Assembly: GCF_031877795.1 (NCBI RefSeq)
Contig: NC_133931.1
Location: 128,564,621-128,628,620 of the forward strand
Direction: 5' to 3'
DNA length: 64,000 nt
Source: Strix aluco
Lineage: Eukaryota > Chordata > Aves > Strigiformes > Strigidae
Part shown: positions 37,401 to 48,211 of the stretch, piece by piece
Numbering within the stretch: position 1 is the first letter of the stretch
Layout of the letters: each line of letters begins with the position of its first letter
Translations under genes and position numbers: made by a program
Notes under the pieces: model-generated
Database searches by the model: none
Told to the model about the DNA's origin: nothing
The model's input: the letters and a program-made list of their open reading frames with translations, nothing else

Positions 37401-40078
37401 ATGTAGAAAGAACCAAACAGCTTCTCTTAGTTGTAAGTTAAATAAAATTTATAGCTTACAGAAATCAAAGGCAGTGCAGTAAATAAAATGTGTCTTAATT
37501 GCAGTATAGTTGGAATTCAGGAAATTGTTTGTAATTTGCATGTTTTATGATAAATATAGCTGTAATAGTGTTTTTAGAATGGAACATTCAAATGACTGAT
37601 GATAAATTAAATCCTTAAATAGAATTTATCATTAAAATTTGCCAGTTAATTTAGAGCAGTGAAGTCTTCCAAGCATAATTAAAGCATGGAGTGATTTTTT
37701 TTTTCTTTCTTTTTTCTGAGATCCTCTTAAAGAGCTTTAAAAAGCAGACCTTTGAAAAACACTGTCAGAACCAACCAGTTTCTGCTTCCAGTGTTACTTT
37801 GGTGTATAGTTGCCCTCTGTTACTTGCCCAGGAATGGGAGCATGTACATGGACATTTTACTGCAAAGTAGTTGAGGGAGAGTACCTTGATACTGTAACAT
37901 AATTTAATACCACAAAGCTTGTTTTTCTGTAACTTTTTCAGGTTGATATTTCTGGGTTTCAGCTGTCTGTTAAGACTCAGTTCAGGACAGCCTTTGAAAC
38001 TATATTGCTTCTAACAAAGGTAGGTTCTCATCTTCATAACTCACAGTTGTAGTTACGTGTTCAGCCAAGAAAGAGGCTCAGTTTTGATCAAGAACTTTAA
38101 AATGTTAGTGTGTCTTCTGGATTTATAATATAAGGGCAGTTAACAAGCTTAGGATTGTCTGAAATGATGAAATCTTTATTTTTAACTGTCCAGGTGAAAC
38201 TGCTCTACTTTATGTTGGGCACAACTGTTCCTTTGCTAATCTGTGCAGCATATGGAGTATTTCTCACAGTCAAGCAAAGGTGAAAAGACATCGTTTTCAG
38301 TTGCCCAGTCTGGTAGTCTTTTAGGAAGTAGAAATACATGGGTATAACTAAATCCCTGCGTTGATGCCCTTACTGCCCAGCATAACAGAGATGAGACATC
38401 AGGCCCCGGCTTTGCAGACATTCAGTGTTTCCATCTCTTACCATTGGTTCTGATTTAAAATAATAGATTTTACATAATTTCAAGTTCAGCAACTGTTCTT
38501 CTTGTAGCTGTACGACTGAAGATGATGAATCTTCTGAATTTCAGCTGTTGCTGTTCATTTTCAGGTGATTCATGGTTGTGATTTTATTTCTGATGTTAAC
38601 CATAGTCCATTAAAATGTTTAAGAGTCTGAAAACTTCAAAGAATTTGCTTACATGTTTTATAGATCTGAACTTTTTCTGAAATTGGTGTTGTGTTTGTGG
38701 ATATCAGAAAAACAAAACCAAAACTGTCATTCTTTTTATAGGAGGCTATTTCAGAATTGGCCAGCCTGTTTACCTGAAATATCTCTTTGAGTAAAAAAAT
38801 CACTGAACATTATTTTCTTCTGTCAGACTGCTTTAATACCTCGAGCACCTGAGTAAATCTCATGGCTGCCTAGGCATGAAAGACTATTTAAGCAATTAAA
38901 CAAATGAGAGAGGAGATGTAGTAAAAATGAAGTAGCACTTTTTAAACTACTAATAATTATTAAGGCAAATTGATTTGTCTTTTAAGGAACTGGAGCTATA
39001 CAAAGAAGAACTTCTAACAAAGCCTGCACTTCTTGCCATTAATAAAATGGATTTACCTTGTGCAAAGAATAACTTGAATGAACTTATGAAACAACTACAG
39101 AATCCTCAAGGTAAATTAACTTTCAACTATTACCTCCGACAAAAGTAGTAATAAGATTTCATTGGGGTAGCTGCATTGGCAAGGAGTTGTTAGAAACTGA
39201 AGTCAGCTATTAAATTTATTATTTGAACATATGTTTTAAAACCACTTCCTGTGTTTAGAGCTCTGTTTATATGCATTTATAGTGCTGGCCTCACTGTTAA
39301 TAAAATAGAGATATCCTGGATGGTCCTTCCCAACTATGATATGGGAAAGTAAATTTCCAGTCTAGGTATCTCGGGTAACAGCAACCTCCACGGAAGGTCC
39401 CCTTGGAGCCACTGATATATATACAATTTATCATGTGACTTGGGCCAAAACCCATGAAAATTCTGGACAGACCTATGTAGGTTTACTTCAATTTTGCTGT
39501 TACATTGGAGTGAATTTCTTTCTATTTCCTGGAGTCTATAAGAACCAGGAGGGCTTAAAACCATCCAATCTCCCATATTCTACAACTTGAGATTTCTTTG
39601 TACTCATCTTGAAGGAAGGGTATAGAATCTTCTCGTGAGAGCCAAAGTGTGATGTAACTGCTGTGTTAGTGCCTGTCTTCTGAGATGTTTGCTATTTTTT
39701 TAAAGATAATACTTCTATATTAATTGCGTTATGTTTATCATGGTAATTTATTAACTTTTATTTTCTAAATTTAGTGGGATTTTATGGGATTTTATGGGCT
39801 TTATAGTGATACAGTATTTGGGGATTGTATTAACTCTTTCAATGTGATTTTTTTCAGACTTCTTACACTTATTACAGGAAGAAATGATTCCTGCAAATAC
39901 ACTTGAATTCAAAGATATAATTCCTATATCTACATACACTGGAGAAGGAATTGATGAACTAAAAGAATGTGTAAGAAAATCTATAGATGAGGAAGCAGAG
40001 CAGGAGAATGAAGAATATCGGAAAAAGAAACTCCTACTTTTACAAACTTCAGAAGAACAACAAATGAACAGAAGCTAG
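28458..40078 (+). CDS. GTPBP10: GTPBP10, Obg-family GTPase of the mitochondrial ribosome
   Basis: A GTPase of the Obg/CgtA family (human ObgH2). In mitochondria it binds the large ribosomal subunit during late assembly; older work also placed it in the nucleolus. Ten exons read: 28458-28490, 29052-29245, 29339-29430, 30528-30672, 33281-33354, 34025-34077, 37325-37432, 37942-38019, 38987-39110 and 39858-40078. They total 1122 bases, giving 373 aa against about 387 in human, and all junction phases agree. The Gly-rich Obg domain (about 13-150) carries [20 protein letters not shown]. The GTPase motifs are G1 GFPNAGKSS (155-163), G2 Thr in ADYAFTT (176-182), G3 DLPG (202-205), G4 NKMD (278-281) and G5 PISTYTGEG (323-331), where the usual Ser-Ala reads Ser-Thr. 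The C-terminal tail is shorter than in human and rich in Glu, Lys and Gln. The gene appears complete and functional. Confidence 0.96.
28771..28804. repeat. 17-base GC-rich tandem repeat x2
   Basis: Two perfect copies of ggcccgggcgggggcag lie in the GTPBP10 CpG island just inside intron 1, followed by a partial third. Confidence 0.9.
29052..29245 (+). CDS. GTPBP10: GTPBP10 exon 2
   Basis: Acceptor gttttattag and donor gtaaga. It encodes [20 protein letters not shown] through AGTGANS, the core of the Obg fold. Confidence 0.95.
29339..29430 (+). CDS. GTPBP10: GTPBP10 exon 3
   Basis: Acceptor tttctcccag and donor gtaaga. It encodes [20 protein letters not shown] and [11 protein letters not shown], continuing the Obg domain. 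Confidence 0.94.
30528..30672 (+). CDS. GTPBP10: GTPBP10 exon 4
   Basis: Acceptor tttatttccag and donor gtaagt. It encodes [19 protein letters not shown] to LIADVGLV, the end of the Obg domain and the entry to the G domain. Confidence 0.95.
33281..33354 (+). CDS. GTPBP10: GTPBP10 exon 5 (P-loop)
   Basis: Acceptor ttccttctag and donor gtaagt. It encodes [20 protein letters not shown] and ADYA, holding the G1 Walker A loop. Confidence 0.95.
33540..33910 (-). mobile_element. Ancient CR1-clade LINE fragment, antisense in GTPBP10 intron 5
   Basis: The minus strand around 33780-33750 reads [10 protein letters not shown], aligning with YCVQFWSPH of CR1-type reverse transcriptases. The sequence on its 5' side (plus-strand 33800-33890) corresponds to the usual QCA..KKAN..LG block in a badly decayed state. 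It is strongly diverged and truncated at both ends. Limits are approximate. Confidence 0.6.
34025..34077 (+). CDS. GTPBP10: GTPBP10 exon 6
   Basis: A long T run leads to acceptor ccgtag; the donor is gtgggt. After a split Phe codon it reads [17 protein letters not shown], including the switch I threonine (G2). Confidence 0.94.
37325..37432 (+). CDS. GTPBP10: GTPBP10 exon 7 (G3)
   Basis: Acceptor tttcctag and donor gtaagt enclose 36 codons starting [20 protein letters not shown], with the DxPG motif of the Obg family. Confidence 0.95.
37942..38019 (+). CDS. GTPBP10: GTPBP10 exon 8
   Basis: Acceptor aactttttcag and donor gtaggt enclose 26 codons: [20 protein letters not shown], then ILLLTK. 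Confidence 0.94.
38987..39110 (+). CDS. GTPBP10: GTPBP10 exon 9 (G4)
   Basis: Acceptor gtcttttaag and donor gtaaat. It encodes [20 protein letters not shown] and MDLP..., with the guanine-specificity motif NKMD. Confidence 0.95.
39776..39805. repeat. Short tandem repeat, gggattttat
   Basis: Two perfect 10-base copies and one degenerate copy in the last GTPBP10 intron. Confidence 0.75.
39858..40078 (+). CDS. GTPBP10: GTPBP10 exon 10 (last coding)
   Basis: The T-rich acceptor ttttttcag is followed by [40 protein letters not shown] and a charged tail ending EEQQMNRS with TAG. Confidence 0.95.
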
Positions 40079-40574
40079 CATTCTTGGCTGGAGCCAATGC
40101 ATTTTAATATTTTTAGTGTGTACATGAGCCCATTGCTGTGCAGACCTTTCATTTAACTTTTGTTCCCTCTACCACCACTGCCCAGTTCTCTGCTCCCCAC
40201 TTTGTCTTAGTTTCTTCTGGCACTTGGGTAGAGCACAGTGGGGAAAGCAACAGGTTTTTCTGATTTATGTTGGCTACCAACTCAACAGAGTAAAGACCAA
40301 AGTATGTGCAGCTCAAAGCTCTGCTTAACAACTGATGATCCCTGGAATATTTTTTCCCAAATGAGGTGAATGGGAGGAATATAACCTGCACAGGTAGCAA
40401 AGGAGCAGGTTCATCCACTCTACGTTTTCTGCCATGGGCATCAGAAACACCAAGGGAGATTCCCGATAGCGCATTTTCCAGGGTCTAGTGCTTCTAAGGT
40501 GAACCAGTTCTGCCACTTTGACAGGCATCGGATTGTGGGGGGTTTGTTACTTTAAAGATTTAAAGGAAAACACA

Positions 40575-40580
40575 AATAAA
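40575..40580 (+). terminator. GTPBP10: GTPBP10 candidate poly(A) signal
   Basis: AATAAA about 500 bases after the stop codon, the first canonical signal downstream. A longer 3' UTR is possible. Confidence 0.55.
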
Positions 40581-41560
40581 TGGCCGCAAGGAAGTGACTT
40601 GTAGGAACATGGAAAAGCAAGGCTGATGTGTGATGTTGGGAGTTTTTTCACGCCTGCTGGTGCCTACTGTAGTCATCTTGATCGTATAAATCCTGATTCC
40701 AAATTCCCAGACTGACTTTGGGATTCCCTCCTTTTATGGAGTTGTGGGTATGTGTTACTTTTTGGTAAAGGTAATGATTTCTTTTCAACAGAGCTATACA
40801 CTTTTGGGAATAGTTAATGTTCCAGTTTTTGTATTTCAAGCAGGTACACTTATATTCTCCTTTTTTTAAAAAAAAACCCTTGGAAGTCCTTTATTGTACA
40901 GGGTGTTTTCTACTTCAAAGCTATTAACTTGATTGCAAAGCAAAGTGAGACTGAATACATCAAAGGCTTCTCGCTGTGGTCTGGTTTGGTTTTGTAGGTA
41001 TGCTTACCAAACCCTACTTCTCTGAATTTTGTGAAAGCAGTCACTGGGAAGAAAGATCTGATTTCTCATAACCTGATTGTTTTATCATTAGTATTGGTTC
41101 TCATTCTGATTTTCCTCTATTTCTGTCATGTTTGTGGCTAACATGTTTTCACCAAAGCTAAGTCTGGGCTGTCAAACTTTTGATTCTCCATTTATTTCAT
41201 AGTCAAAAGAACTTTTTTTTTGTTGGATTCCTTGAACACCGATCCTAATCTCACACATAAATGAGAGGGGGGAAAAAGTTTGAAACAAAACCAAGCTGGC
41301 TCTTATTTCAGCTGTGTGCAGAGAGTGACAAATGGATGATGAATAAGGGCAACACTGAGCCTTGTCTGACGAGCTGTAGCCTGTGGGACCTAGGACTGGC
41401 CTTTCACTTCTCAGGGTGTTGGCCCAGGCCAGCAGCAAAGCACCCGGACAGCTGCTCGGCCGCTCACCAAAACGGGAGCATCGCAAGAGAAGATGTGAGA
41501 TGACTTGTGGGTTAAGGTAAAGACCGTTTAAAAAGCGAAAGGAAAAAAAGATTGAAAAGG
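40581..41560. other. Spacer between GTPBP10 and CLDN12
   Basis: About 1 kb between the GTPBP10 poly(A) signal and the CLDN12 CpG island. Overlapping ORFs at 41172-41503 on both strands have no recognised product. Confidence 0.6.
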
Positions 41561-41564
41561 AGTC

Positions 41565-42360
41565 CTTCCCCCTCTACGGCGGCCCGCCCGACCGCTGCCC
41601 AGCCCCTTTCCTGGCGAACGGCTGCTTTGCGCAGTAGCCGCCGGTTCCTCTGACTTTAATCCAGCGCCTGACATAGTTGAGGGATGTGTTCGACACCGTC
41701 CATGTTGCCAGCGGGGGGGCCGCCCGCCCGCCAGCCGCGGGGCTCCTCCGAAGAAACCGACCGGGCCGGGGCCGCGGGGTGAGGCCGCCCCTCCGCGCGA
41801 GCGCCGGCTGCGGCCCGGCCCCGCCCCGCGGCCCTCGCGCGAGCTCCGCCCCGCGGGGGCGCCGCGGGGGCCGCCGGGAGCCGTAGTGCGCGGGGCGGGC
41901 TGGAGCGCAGCCCCACAACCCTCCGGGCGCCCCGGCGCGGAGCCGCTGAGCAGAGAGGCCGCTCCAGCGGGCGAAGGCCGGGGAGCGCGGCGGCGATGGT
42001 GCCTTCCCTGTGCGCCCCCGCGTCCTGACAGCGAGGTGAGCGGCGGGAGCGGGGGTGGACGCGGCTCCGGCTCCCTCTTAACGGCGCCCGCGGGGAGCTG
42101 CCGGCCCGGCCCGGCGCGCCGGCGCTGAGGGGGCGGTGCGCGGGGGCTGCTTGCTCCGCCCGCCGCCGTTAGCCACGCTAGGCCGGGGGGATGGTGTCTG
42201 CGGCCCTGCCCGGTTTGCCCCCGCAAGTCTGGCTCCTGCGAGCCGGTACCGGCAGCGCTCGGCCTGTGGCGGGGGTGCGGCCGGCGGCTGCGAGCGCCTG
42301 GGGGGGAGCGTGTGTTGTCCGCCTCAGCCGCGACTCTGCGTCATCTGCCTTTTCCAGATC
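41565..42360. promoter_or_regulatory. CLDN12: CpG island promoter and 5' exon of CLDN12
   Basis: A dense CpG block with several GC boxes (for example gccccgccccgcgg near 41817 and ctccgccccgcggg near 41844). A clean donor gcgag/gtgagc at 42035/42036 probably ends a non-coding first exon whose start I cannot fix (roughly 41890-41990). Long ORFs on the minus strand here are by-products of base composition. Confidence 0.8.
41875..41887 (-). promoter_or_regulatory. ZNF143/STAF-like promoter element
   Basis: On the minus strand ACTACGGCTCCCG fits the conserved promoter motif ACTAYRNNNCCCR attributed to ZNF143. It lies near the expected CLDN12 start site. Confidence 0.45.
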
Positions 42361-44741
42361 GGTCGGGAAAATAATTACCCGTGCTACGAGTTTTTCGTGC
42401 AAGTCCTAAGGTATTAGCGAGGAATGTTAATTATAATCCTGTACATCTGGATTTAATTTTAATAGACCTTGGAACTGCGTGACTGATTTCTAGAAGGAAA
42501 GAAATTGGCTGGTGGTAGTGGTTCTGTATCGGTTACCTCCAGTTATCTTGAAGCCGGATAGCTGTTGGGTCTCCAGTTTCTGGTAGTCAGTTATCCAAAA
42601 CTCATAATAATTATTTTAAATGTAATACTGTTGTGGTTAGTTACAGAATGCATTTGTTTATAAATTGCACTTACTGTGGCCTCCCTCCTGCAGGGCTTTA
42701 CAGAACAGCAGTGGTTCCCAGACTGTGGTCTTCTCAAGGCCATGCAAGGGAACAGAGCTGGCTTTACTCATCACTGAACTATGTCTTTAATAAATGCCTT
42801 TTTTTTTTTTTTCTTCTTTGCTTCATTTTTTTAGCTCGTGGGCAGTTAATGATTTAACAGTTTTTAACCAATTTGGCCAGCATCTCTTGTTGCAGCAACA
42901 TGGATCTTTAGAATATGAGCCATGGTGAAATCTGTCCCTGAAGTGGTATTAGGACTGGTAACTTTTGTGGATCAGCTAGAAGAGCCTTGAGTATTACATC
43001 TGTAAAATACTTGGGGTGTAAGAAGCTCGAGTCTAGAATCTAAGGAAAGACAGGGTTTCACCTGTCCTGGCCAAAGTGCTGGGACTGCTTCCCTTGGACA
43101 GCCAGCTCAGAAGTGGCTGAGGTTCCTAGTTGTTAAACACCACCAGTGACAGAGAATAAAATCAGGTGGACTAAACAGCTAGAGGAAGAGAAAAGAAACT
43201 TCATGTCTGCAAAAATAGAGGGCTTTCTGAGCTGGATATTGTAGAATGTTCCATACCTGCTCTGTATCTGTTTATTACAACAGCTGGTGACCACAGATTT
43301 TCACCATTTAATGGGAGGGACTCCTGGGCTGGGCACAGCTCCCTTTATGACAGGTTTGTTTCCCAATACTAATTTTCTACTTAATTATGGTTGTTACTGA
43401 GCACTGGCTGGTATTTTGGGGTGTGAACCGCAGAGGGAGATCTGTATGTTTATCTTGTCTTAGGTTGCTACTAAACACACAGAAAGCTTGAAAATTGCTC
43501 AGAAATGTTAGTGAATAAAAACAGCTGCTCCAAGCTGTGCAATAATACTTTTCTTTTTGAGATCCAAACTCAAAAACAACAAAAAAAAGAGCTGCTACTT
43601 CTCTGAATGCAGTTGAATGTGTTGATGCTGACCTCTGCAGCCCTGCATAGTTAGTTTGCCGAAACTGCCACATTTACTCATAGCAGTCTTGGTTGATTAA
43701 CCTGGCAGTGGAAATCCAGTGGGATGCTTGATTTGGCTGTGTCTGCATTTCCGTGTCTTACATGCAGTAGGATTCATATTGGAGGACTCCACACTTGGAA
43801 ATTTATCTTCTCCTTTCATGAAACACTTGGGTTGCACGAGTGTGTGCTGTAAGGTCTCTCTCTTGCCTAGATGGTTTGATAGAAGAATTTCTTTGATGTT
43901 GCACCCCAGGACACTATGCATGTATAAATGTCTTATTATTTCAGGTTTTAATATAGGTAATTTAGAATAAACTTTATGTCCTCGTACATGTTAGTACAGC
44001 AAATTCACCTTCAGGTTGTAGCTCTTCCAGTCACATAGTGACATGCTTGTAGGTCTGATGCTGTCCGGTAGAGAAGCGATTTTCCTATTATGACCTGCAG
44101 CTTTGCTCTTGGGGCTCAGTGGTGTGGATCCCGGATGTGAGTGTAAAGATGGTCCACGTGAGGATCCTTTCTCTTCCTCTGGAAAAGCTGGGCAGCTGTT
44201 GAAAAGGCATCACCAGTACTTCCTGCCTTTCTTCCTTTTCCTTCAAACCTTTGTGTAGAATCCAGGAAGGAAGAGAGAACCACGAGTACATAAACACTTT
44301 AGGGTCTGTGTTTTGTTCTCTGAAATTAAAAAAATCATTGCACCCCTTCCTCCCTGCTGTTTAAGCGCAGCCTGGAACCTCATATCTAAATAATTTTATA
44401 TGGCTTTATATGTTTTGGGTTTTTTCTGAAAACATAAAATTCAGGATATGAACATCCCCATGTCCTGGAACACCCATAAGAAATAGAGTTTTTTATCTGT
44501 TGCATGAAGACAGAGATGAGTAGAGAGAAAGAGAACATGCTCTCAGGAAAAATCCTGGGCAAAGAAAAAAAGTAGCTTGAGTTTTGTTTTTTAAATAAGA
44601 GGAAATTGTAGAAAGGTGATAGAGTTGGTCTAACGTAAACGTTATCTGAGATTCCTTATTTCTGAATTACAATGTAAACACTGTTGCTGGAATTGGATGA
44701 AACAAATGTGATGTTGACTCTCTCCTTGTTCTGTTTTCTAG
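42036..44741 (+). other. CLDN12 5' intron
   Basis: From the CpG-island donor to the acceptor at 44741. Only short ORFs without recognised products and a poly(T) run at about 42799-42813 are seen. Confidence 0.6.
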
Positions 44742-44809
44742 ATCCGGTAACACCTTTTTTCCTACTTCTAAAAGTTGCTAAGGTTTCATTTGATTCGAAC
44801 ACACCGCTG
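44742..44809 (+). other. CLDN12: CLDN12 non-coding 5' UTR exon
   Basis: Strong acceptor tgttctgttttctag and strong donor gtaagt enclose 68 bases with no open frame to the claudin start. The position between the CpG island and the coding exon, and known 5' UTR exons of human CLDN12, suggest a spliced leader exon. Confidence 0.6.
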
Positions 44810-47454
44810 GTAAGTACGCTGGATCCATCTTAATTAAGACAACGTCTGTTTTGTTACTGTCTTAATCAGGGAATTGTAACTGAAGCTGTAATTACAGCTG
44901 TAAGATGGGACAAGTTTCCCCTGATGGGGATCCTGGATATCTTACCTGCAAATTTACTTTTCCTTGATACCCTCTAATAGGAAATTTAGCTATTTTCTAT
45001 GTCTTTCCCTTCCTACCCCAAGAGAAGCACCAAGGACTCTTTCATTATTAAAAAAAAAGGCAAACAAAAAACCTCCCAAAACCAAATACCACCACCAATC
45101 AAAAAAACCCTAAAACAACCCCAAAGCAAACAACCTCAAAAAAAACCACCGAAAAAAACCCCAACCAAACACCCCCCTCTCTTGGTGTATCTACCAGGAA
45201 TGGCCAGCAAAAACAAGGGATGCAGGCTGGCCTAAACACACCTGGCAACCATAAGATGAACTAGAGTCTTCTGTGTATGTAACTGGTACAGCAGAGGTAA
45301 TAGAAAAATACAAATTTTTGTATGCTGTCCTAAGTCCTGGCTGCGTAGTCCTTGCCATAACTATACTCTAATAATGTAGAAGGAAAGAAAATACCCTTTT
45401 CTTTTTTTCTTCTATCCTTTTGTATTAGAGAATATGGGTGAACCTCACATCACATCTTGCTCATACTACATTAACTCTGACCAGATTTTCATCATCTACT
45501 ATTGCAAATGAATTTACAGAAACAGTGGACTTCTGAAAACAGTCAGTCTTGTGCTTATTCCAGCTGCTCCTGGTAGAGCTCCGTCTCAGAGTATGCCCTG
45601 CCTACATGAAAGGTTTATCCTGGCAAAGGCAAGCTCTTAATGGAAGAGCAAAAGTATCAAGCTTGAGGAGAACAAAATTTGATGCTATATTAGATTTACC
45701 CCTCAAGCTCATTTATTATAGTTCCATTTCCTTGCAAGCTGGTTGCATTGACCTTACTGAAGCTGAGGTTAAGTGTAATATTAAATCAGTTACGATGGAA
45801 GTAAGTCTTGAGTCCCTCTACCTGGGAGGTATCCTATTAATGACCCGCTATCTCAAAAGGTTACTGCCATGAGAACAGTAGCTTGCCCACGCTCAGCTAT
45901 TCTTAGCAGAAATATAATGCCATCTTTTTGATGAATAAGGTGCATTTGTAGCATAAATGTGGTTGTCATTATTTCTTTTCAGCAGTGCTTCTTTAAAAAA
46001 GTATGATCAGCAGTCAAATGTTACCCACATACCATTGCAGTCCTTCGGGGTTAGATGGTGTAAAAAGTAAATAAATGCCTAATGCTTTCTTACAGAACAA
46101 TTTGGGCTTTATTTATTTGTCTATAAATCGGTAAAACGCTGACTAGATGTATAGCTTGATAATGCTCATAGTCTGCTTCCTGTATACATGGAAATTCCTT
46201 ATCTGAAAAGTTCCCTGGGCATATGGTGTTTGCAGGTGTGAAAGGATAGTGAGGGATTGGATCTGATTTCCTCTTTGCTTGCAACCATGTCTGTAACCTT
46301 TCTGAGATACAGATACTCAGTTATTTGTATATGCATTAGATAGAAATTCTGGTACCCAAAGAGTTGTTTTCTGATTTAGACAAATCAGCACAATACAGTA
46401 TAATGATTTGGAAGAAATTTCTGTAGGAGTTCATGACTTAATGGCTTAGATTTTTCAAAGTTTCTGCTCGTTTTTAGGTACTATAATTTTTAGTGTCCTG
46501 CTTCAAGTACACTCTGGGGTGGATGCTCAGTGCCTATTATGTATTGGGCCTCTTTAAAATATTGAGCACCCAGAGATGGGATTAGTCAAATTGAGTCTTT
46601 TTAAGTAATTTTTTTTTAAAGACCCATCACTGAGACTGTTTCCCAGGATCTCTGCAGGCGAGTGGCTATACTAGGGACACAGACAATGGTTATACTGAAA
46701 AAGAAGCAGTATTCTTTAACGCTTTGTCTGGAGAGGAAAATGTGAAAGCTGAAAAGCCATTTGCTTTCTGGAATTGTTCGTGTGCTCAGACAGCTGGTTT
46801 TGAAAGGCAGAAGTAGCGTGGAAGAACTGTTAATTGCTTTTAATAAAATCATAGTAAATTACTCAACAGAGCCTTCTCTGCCAGCTTGTGGCTCTCATCA
46901 AAGGTTTGGGCTAAGTAAAATGTGTGTAGCTGCCTATGTATGCATTCCTTGTCCGGTCTAGTGATGAAGGTTTTAAGTAGTTCCCTTTTACTCAGGTGGC
47001 AGCGTGGCAGGACTGAACACACACTCTGATATTACATCTGGGCTAAAGAGAGGCAGCTACCACTTGAGGGAGAGGTGAACTTCTTAAGTCATAACGACTC
47101 AGTGATTCACCTTCTCCACCCAGACTGTCTAAAAGTCTGTGCAGTGACACAAGCTGAAAGTCTGTGTAGAATCGCATGTTGAAGTGCTCCTTTTTGATCT
47201 TGAACACAGTGAATTTAGCAGTCTGTCAACTGAGCCATCATAACAGTCTGTGAAATAATCTGAGGTTCCATTAAAGCTTGAACTTGGTAGCGTTACCTCC
47301 GCTTAAGTGTGTAAGGCAAAGCAAGTGCCAGGGAGTTACTGCCTACCAGCTGCCACACAAGTTTAACCTGGCACAGGTCAACTGTAGTCAGTCCTGTGCC
47401 CCTAAACTTGCACCTACAGATTTTAAAATTTTTAATTTTTCTTTTTAATTGCAG
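44810..47454 (+). other. CLDN12 intron before the coding exon
   Basis: Contains the A/C tract. Otherwise no repeat family or exon recognised; a 107-aa ORF at 45549-45872 has no visible homology or splice context. Confidence 0.6.
45047..45177. repeat. A/C-only low-complexity tract
   Basis: About 130 bases almost free of G and T on the plus strand (runs of AAAACC, CCAAAA and ACCACC types), within the CLDN12 intron. It gives a spurious Lys/Pro/Gln-rich ORF at 44999-45235. Confidence 0.85.
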
Positions 47455-47473
47455 GAAACAACTGTGGGTAAGC

Positions 47474-48211
47474 ATGGGCTGCCGGGATGTTCACGCAGCA
47501 ACAGTACTGGCCTTCCTCAGTGGAACAGCCTCAGTAGCTGGACTCCTTGCAGCAGTTCTGCTTCCAAACTGGAGGCAAATGAGACTGTACACGTTCAACA
47601 AGAATGAGAGGAATGTGACCGTTTACACTGGACTCTGGATTAAGTGCGCTCGCTTTGATGGGAGCAGAGACTGTGTGATATATGACCCACAGTGGTACAC
47701 TGCTGTCGATCAACTGGATTTACGTGTTCTTCAGTTTGCCCTTCCACTGAGTATGTTAACGGCTGTCTCAGCTCTGTTTCTCTGCTTGATTGGCATGTGT
47801 AACACAGCCTTTGTATCGACCGTGCCAAACATCAAATTGGCCAAATGCCTTGTAAACAGTGCGGGCTGCCATCTCGTGGCTGGCCTCTTGTTCCTGCTTG
47901 CGTGTGCCATTTGTCTCACTCCGTCGATCTGGGTCATTTTTTATAACAATTACCTGAACAGGAAGTATGAGCCTGTCTTTAGCTTTGACATCTCTGTATT
48001 TATTGCCATTGCCAGTGCTGGTGGGCTGTTCTTCACTTCCGTTCTGCTGTTTCTGTGGTACTGCGCATGTAAAAGCCTCCCTTCTCCTTTCTGGCAGCCC
48101 CTCTACTCGCATGCCCCTAGCATGCACAGCTATGCCTCTCAGCCATATTCTGCACGCTCTCGCCTCTCGGCCATAGAAATTGATATTCCTGTTGTGACAC
48201 ATGCATCTTAA
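47474..48211 (+). CDS. CLDN12: CLDN12, claudin-12
   Basis: A four-pass membrane protein of the claudin family; human claudin-12 has 244 aa and this one 245. The whole coding sequence is in one exon, entered by acceptor tttttaattgcag at 47454. The ATG at 47474 is chosen because [17 protein letters not shown] matches the family start; the open frame further upstream is intron. Membrane segments lie at about 8-30, 87-108, 126-148 and 174-197. The first extracellular loop has the claudin signature: Trp33, Gly53-Leu54-Trp55, Cys58 and Cys67. The cytoplasmic tail keeps [16 protein letters not shown] and ends THAS, without the C-terminal PDZ-binding motif of most claudins, as in human. Claudin-12 has been linked to paracellular calcium permeability with claudin-2. 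No defect seen. Confidence 0.98.
   Translation: MGCRDVHAATVLAFLSGTASVAGLLAAVLLPNWRQMRLYTFNKNERNVTVYTGLWIKCARFDGSRDCVIYDPQWYTAVDQLDLRVLQFALPLSMLTAVSALFLCLIGMCNTAFVSTVPNIKLAKCLVNSAGCHLVAGLLFLLACAICLTPSIWVIFYNNYLNRKYEPVFSFDISVFIAIASAGGLFFTSVLLFLWYCACKSLPSPFWQPLYSHAPSMHSYASQPYSARSRLSAIEIDIPVVTHAS

Noticed and set aside
41528-42226. 232-codon minus-strand ORF over the CLDN12 CpG island
   Set aside because: Same base-composition artefact; no signal, domain or splice context.
47396-47473. 26-residue N-terminal extension of claudin-12
   Set aside because: Contains the intron's pyrimidine tract and the acceptor at 47454; claudin similarity starts exactly at Met 47474.
47531-48202. Minus-strand ORFs of 60-144 codons opposite CLDN12
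   Set aside because: Shadows of the real coding exon; no family resemblance.
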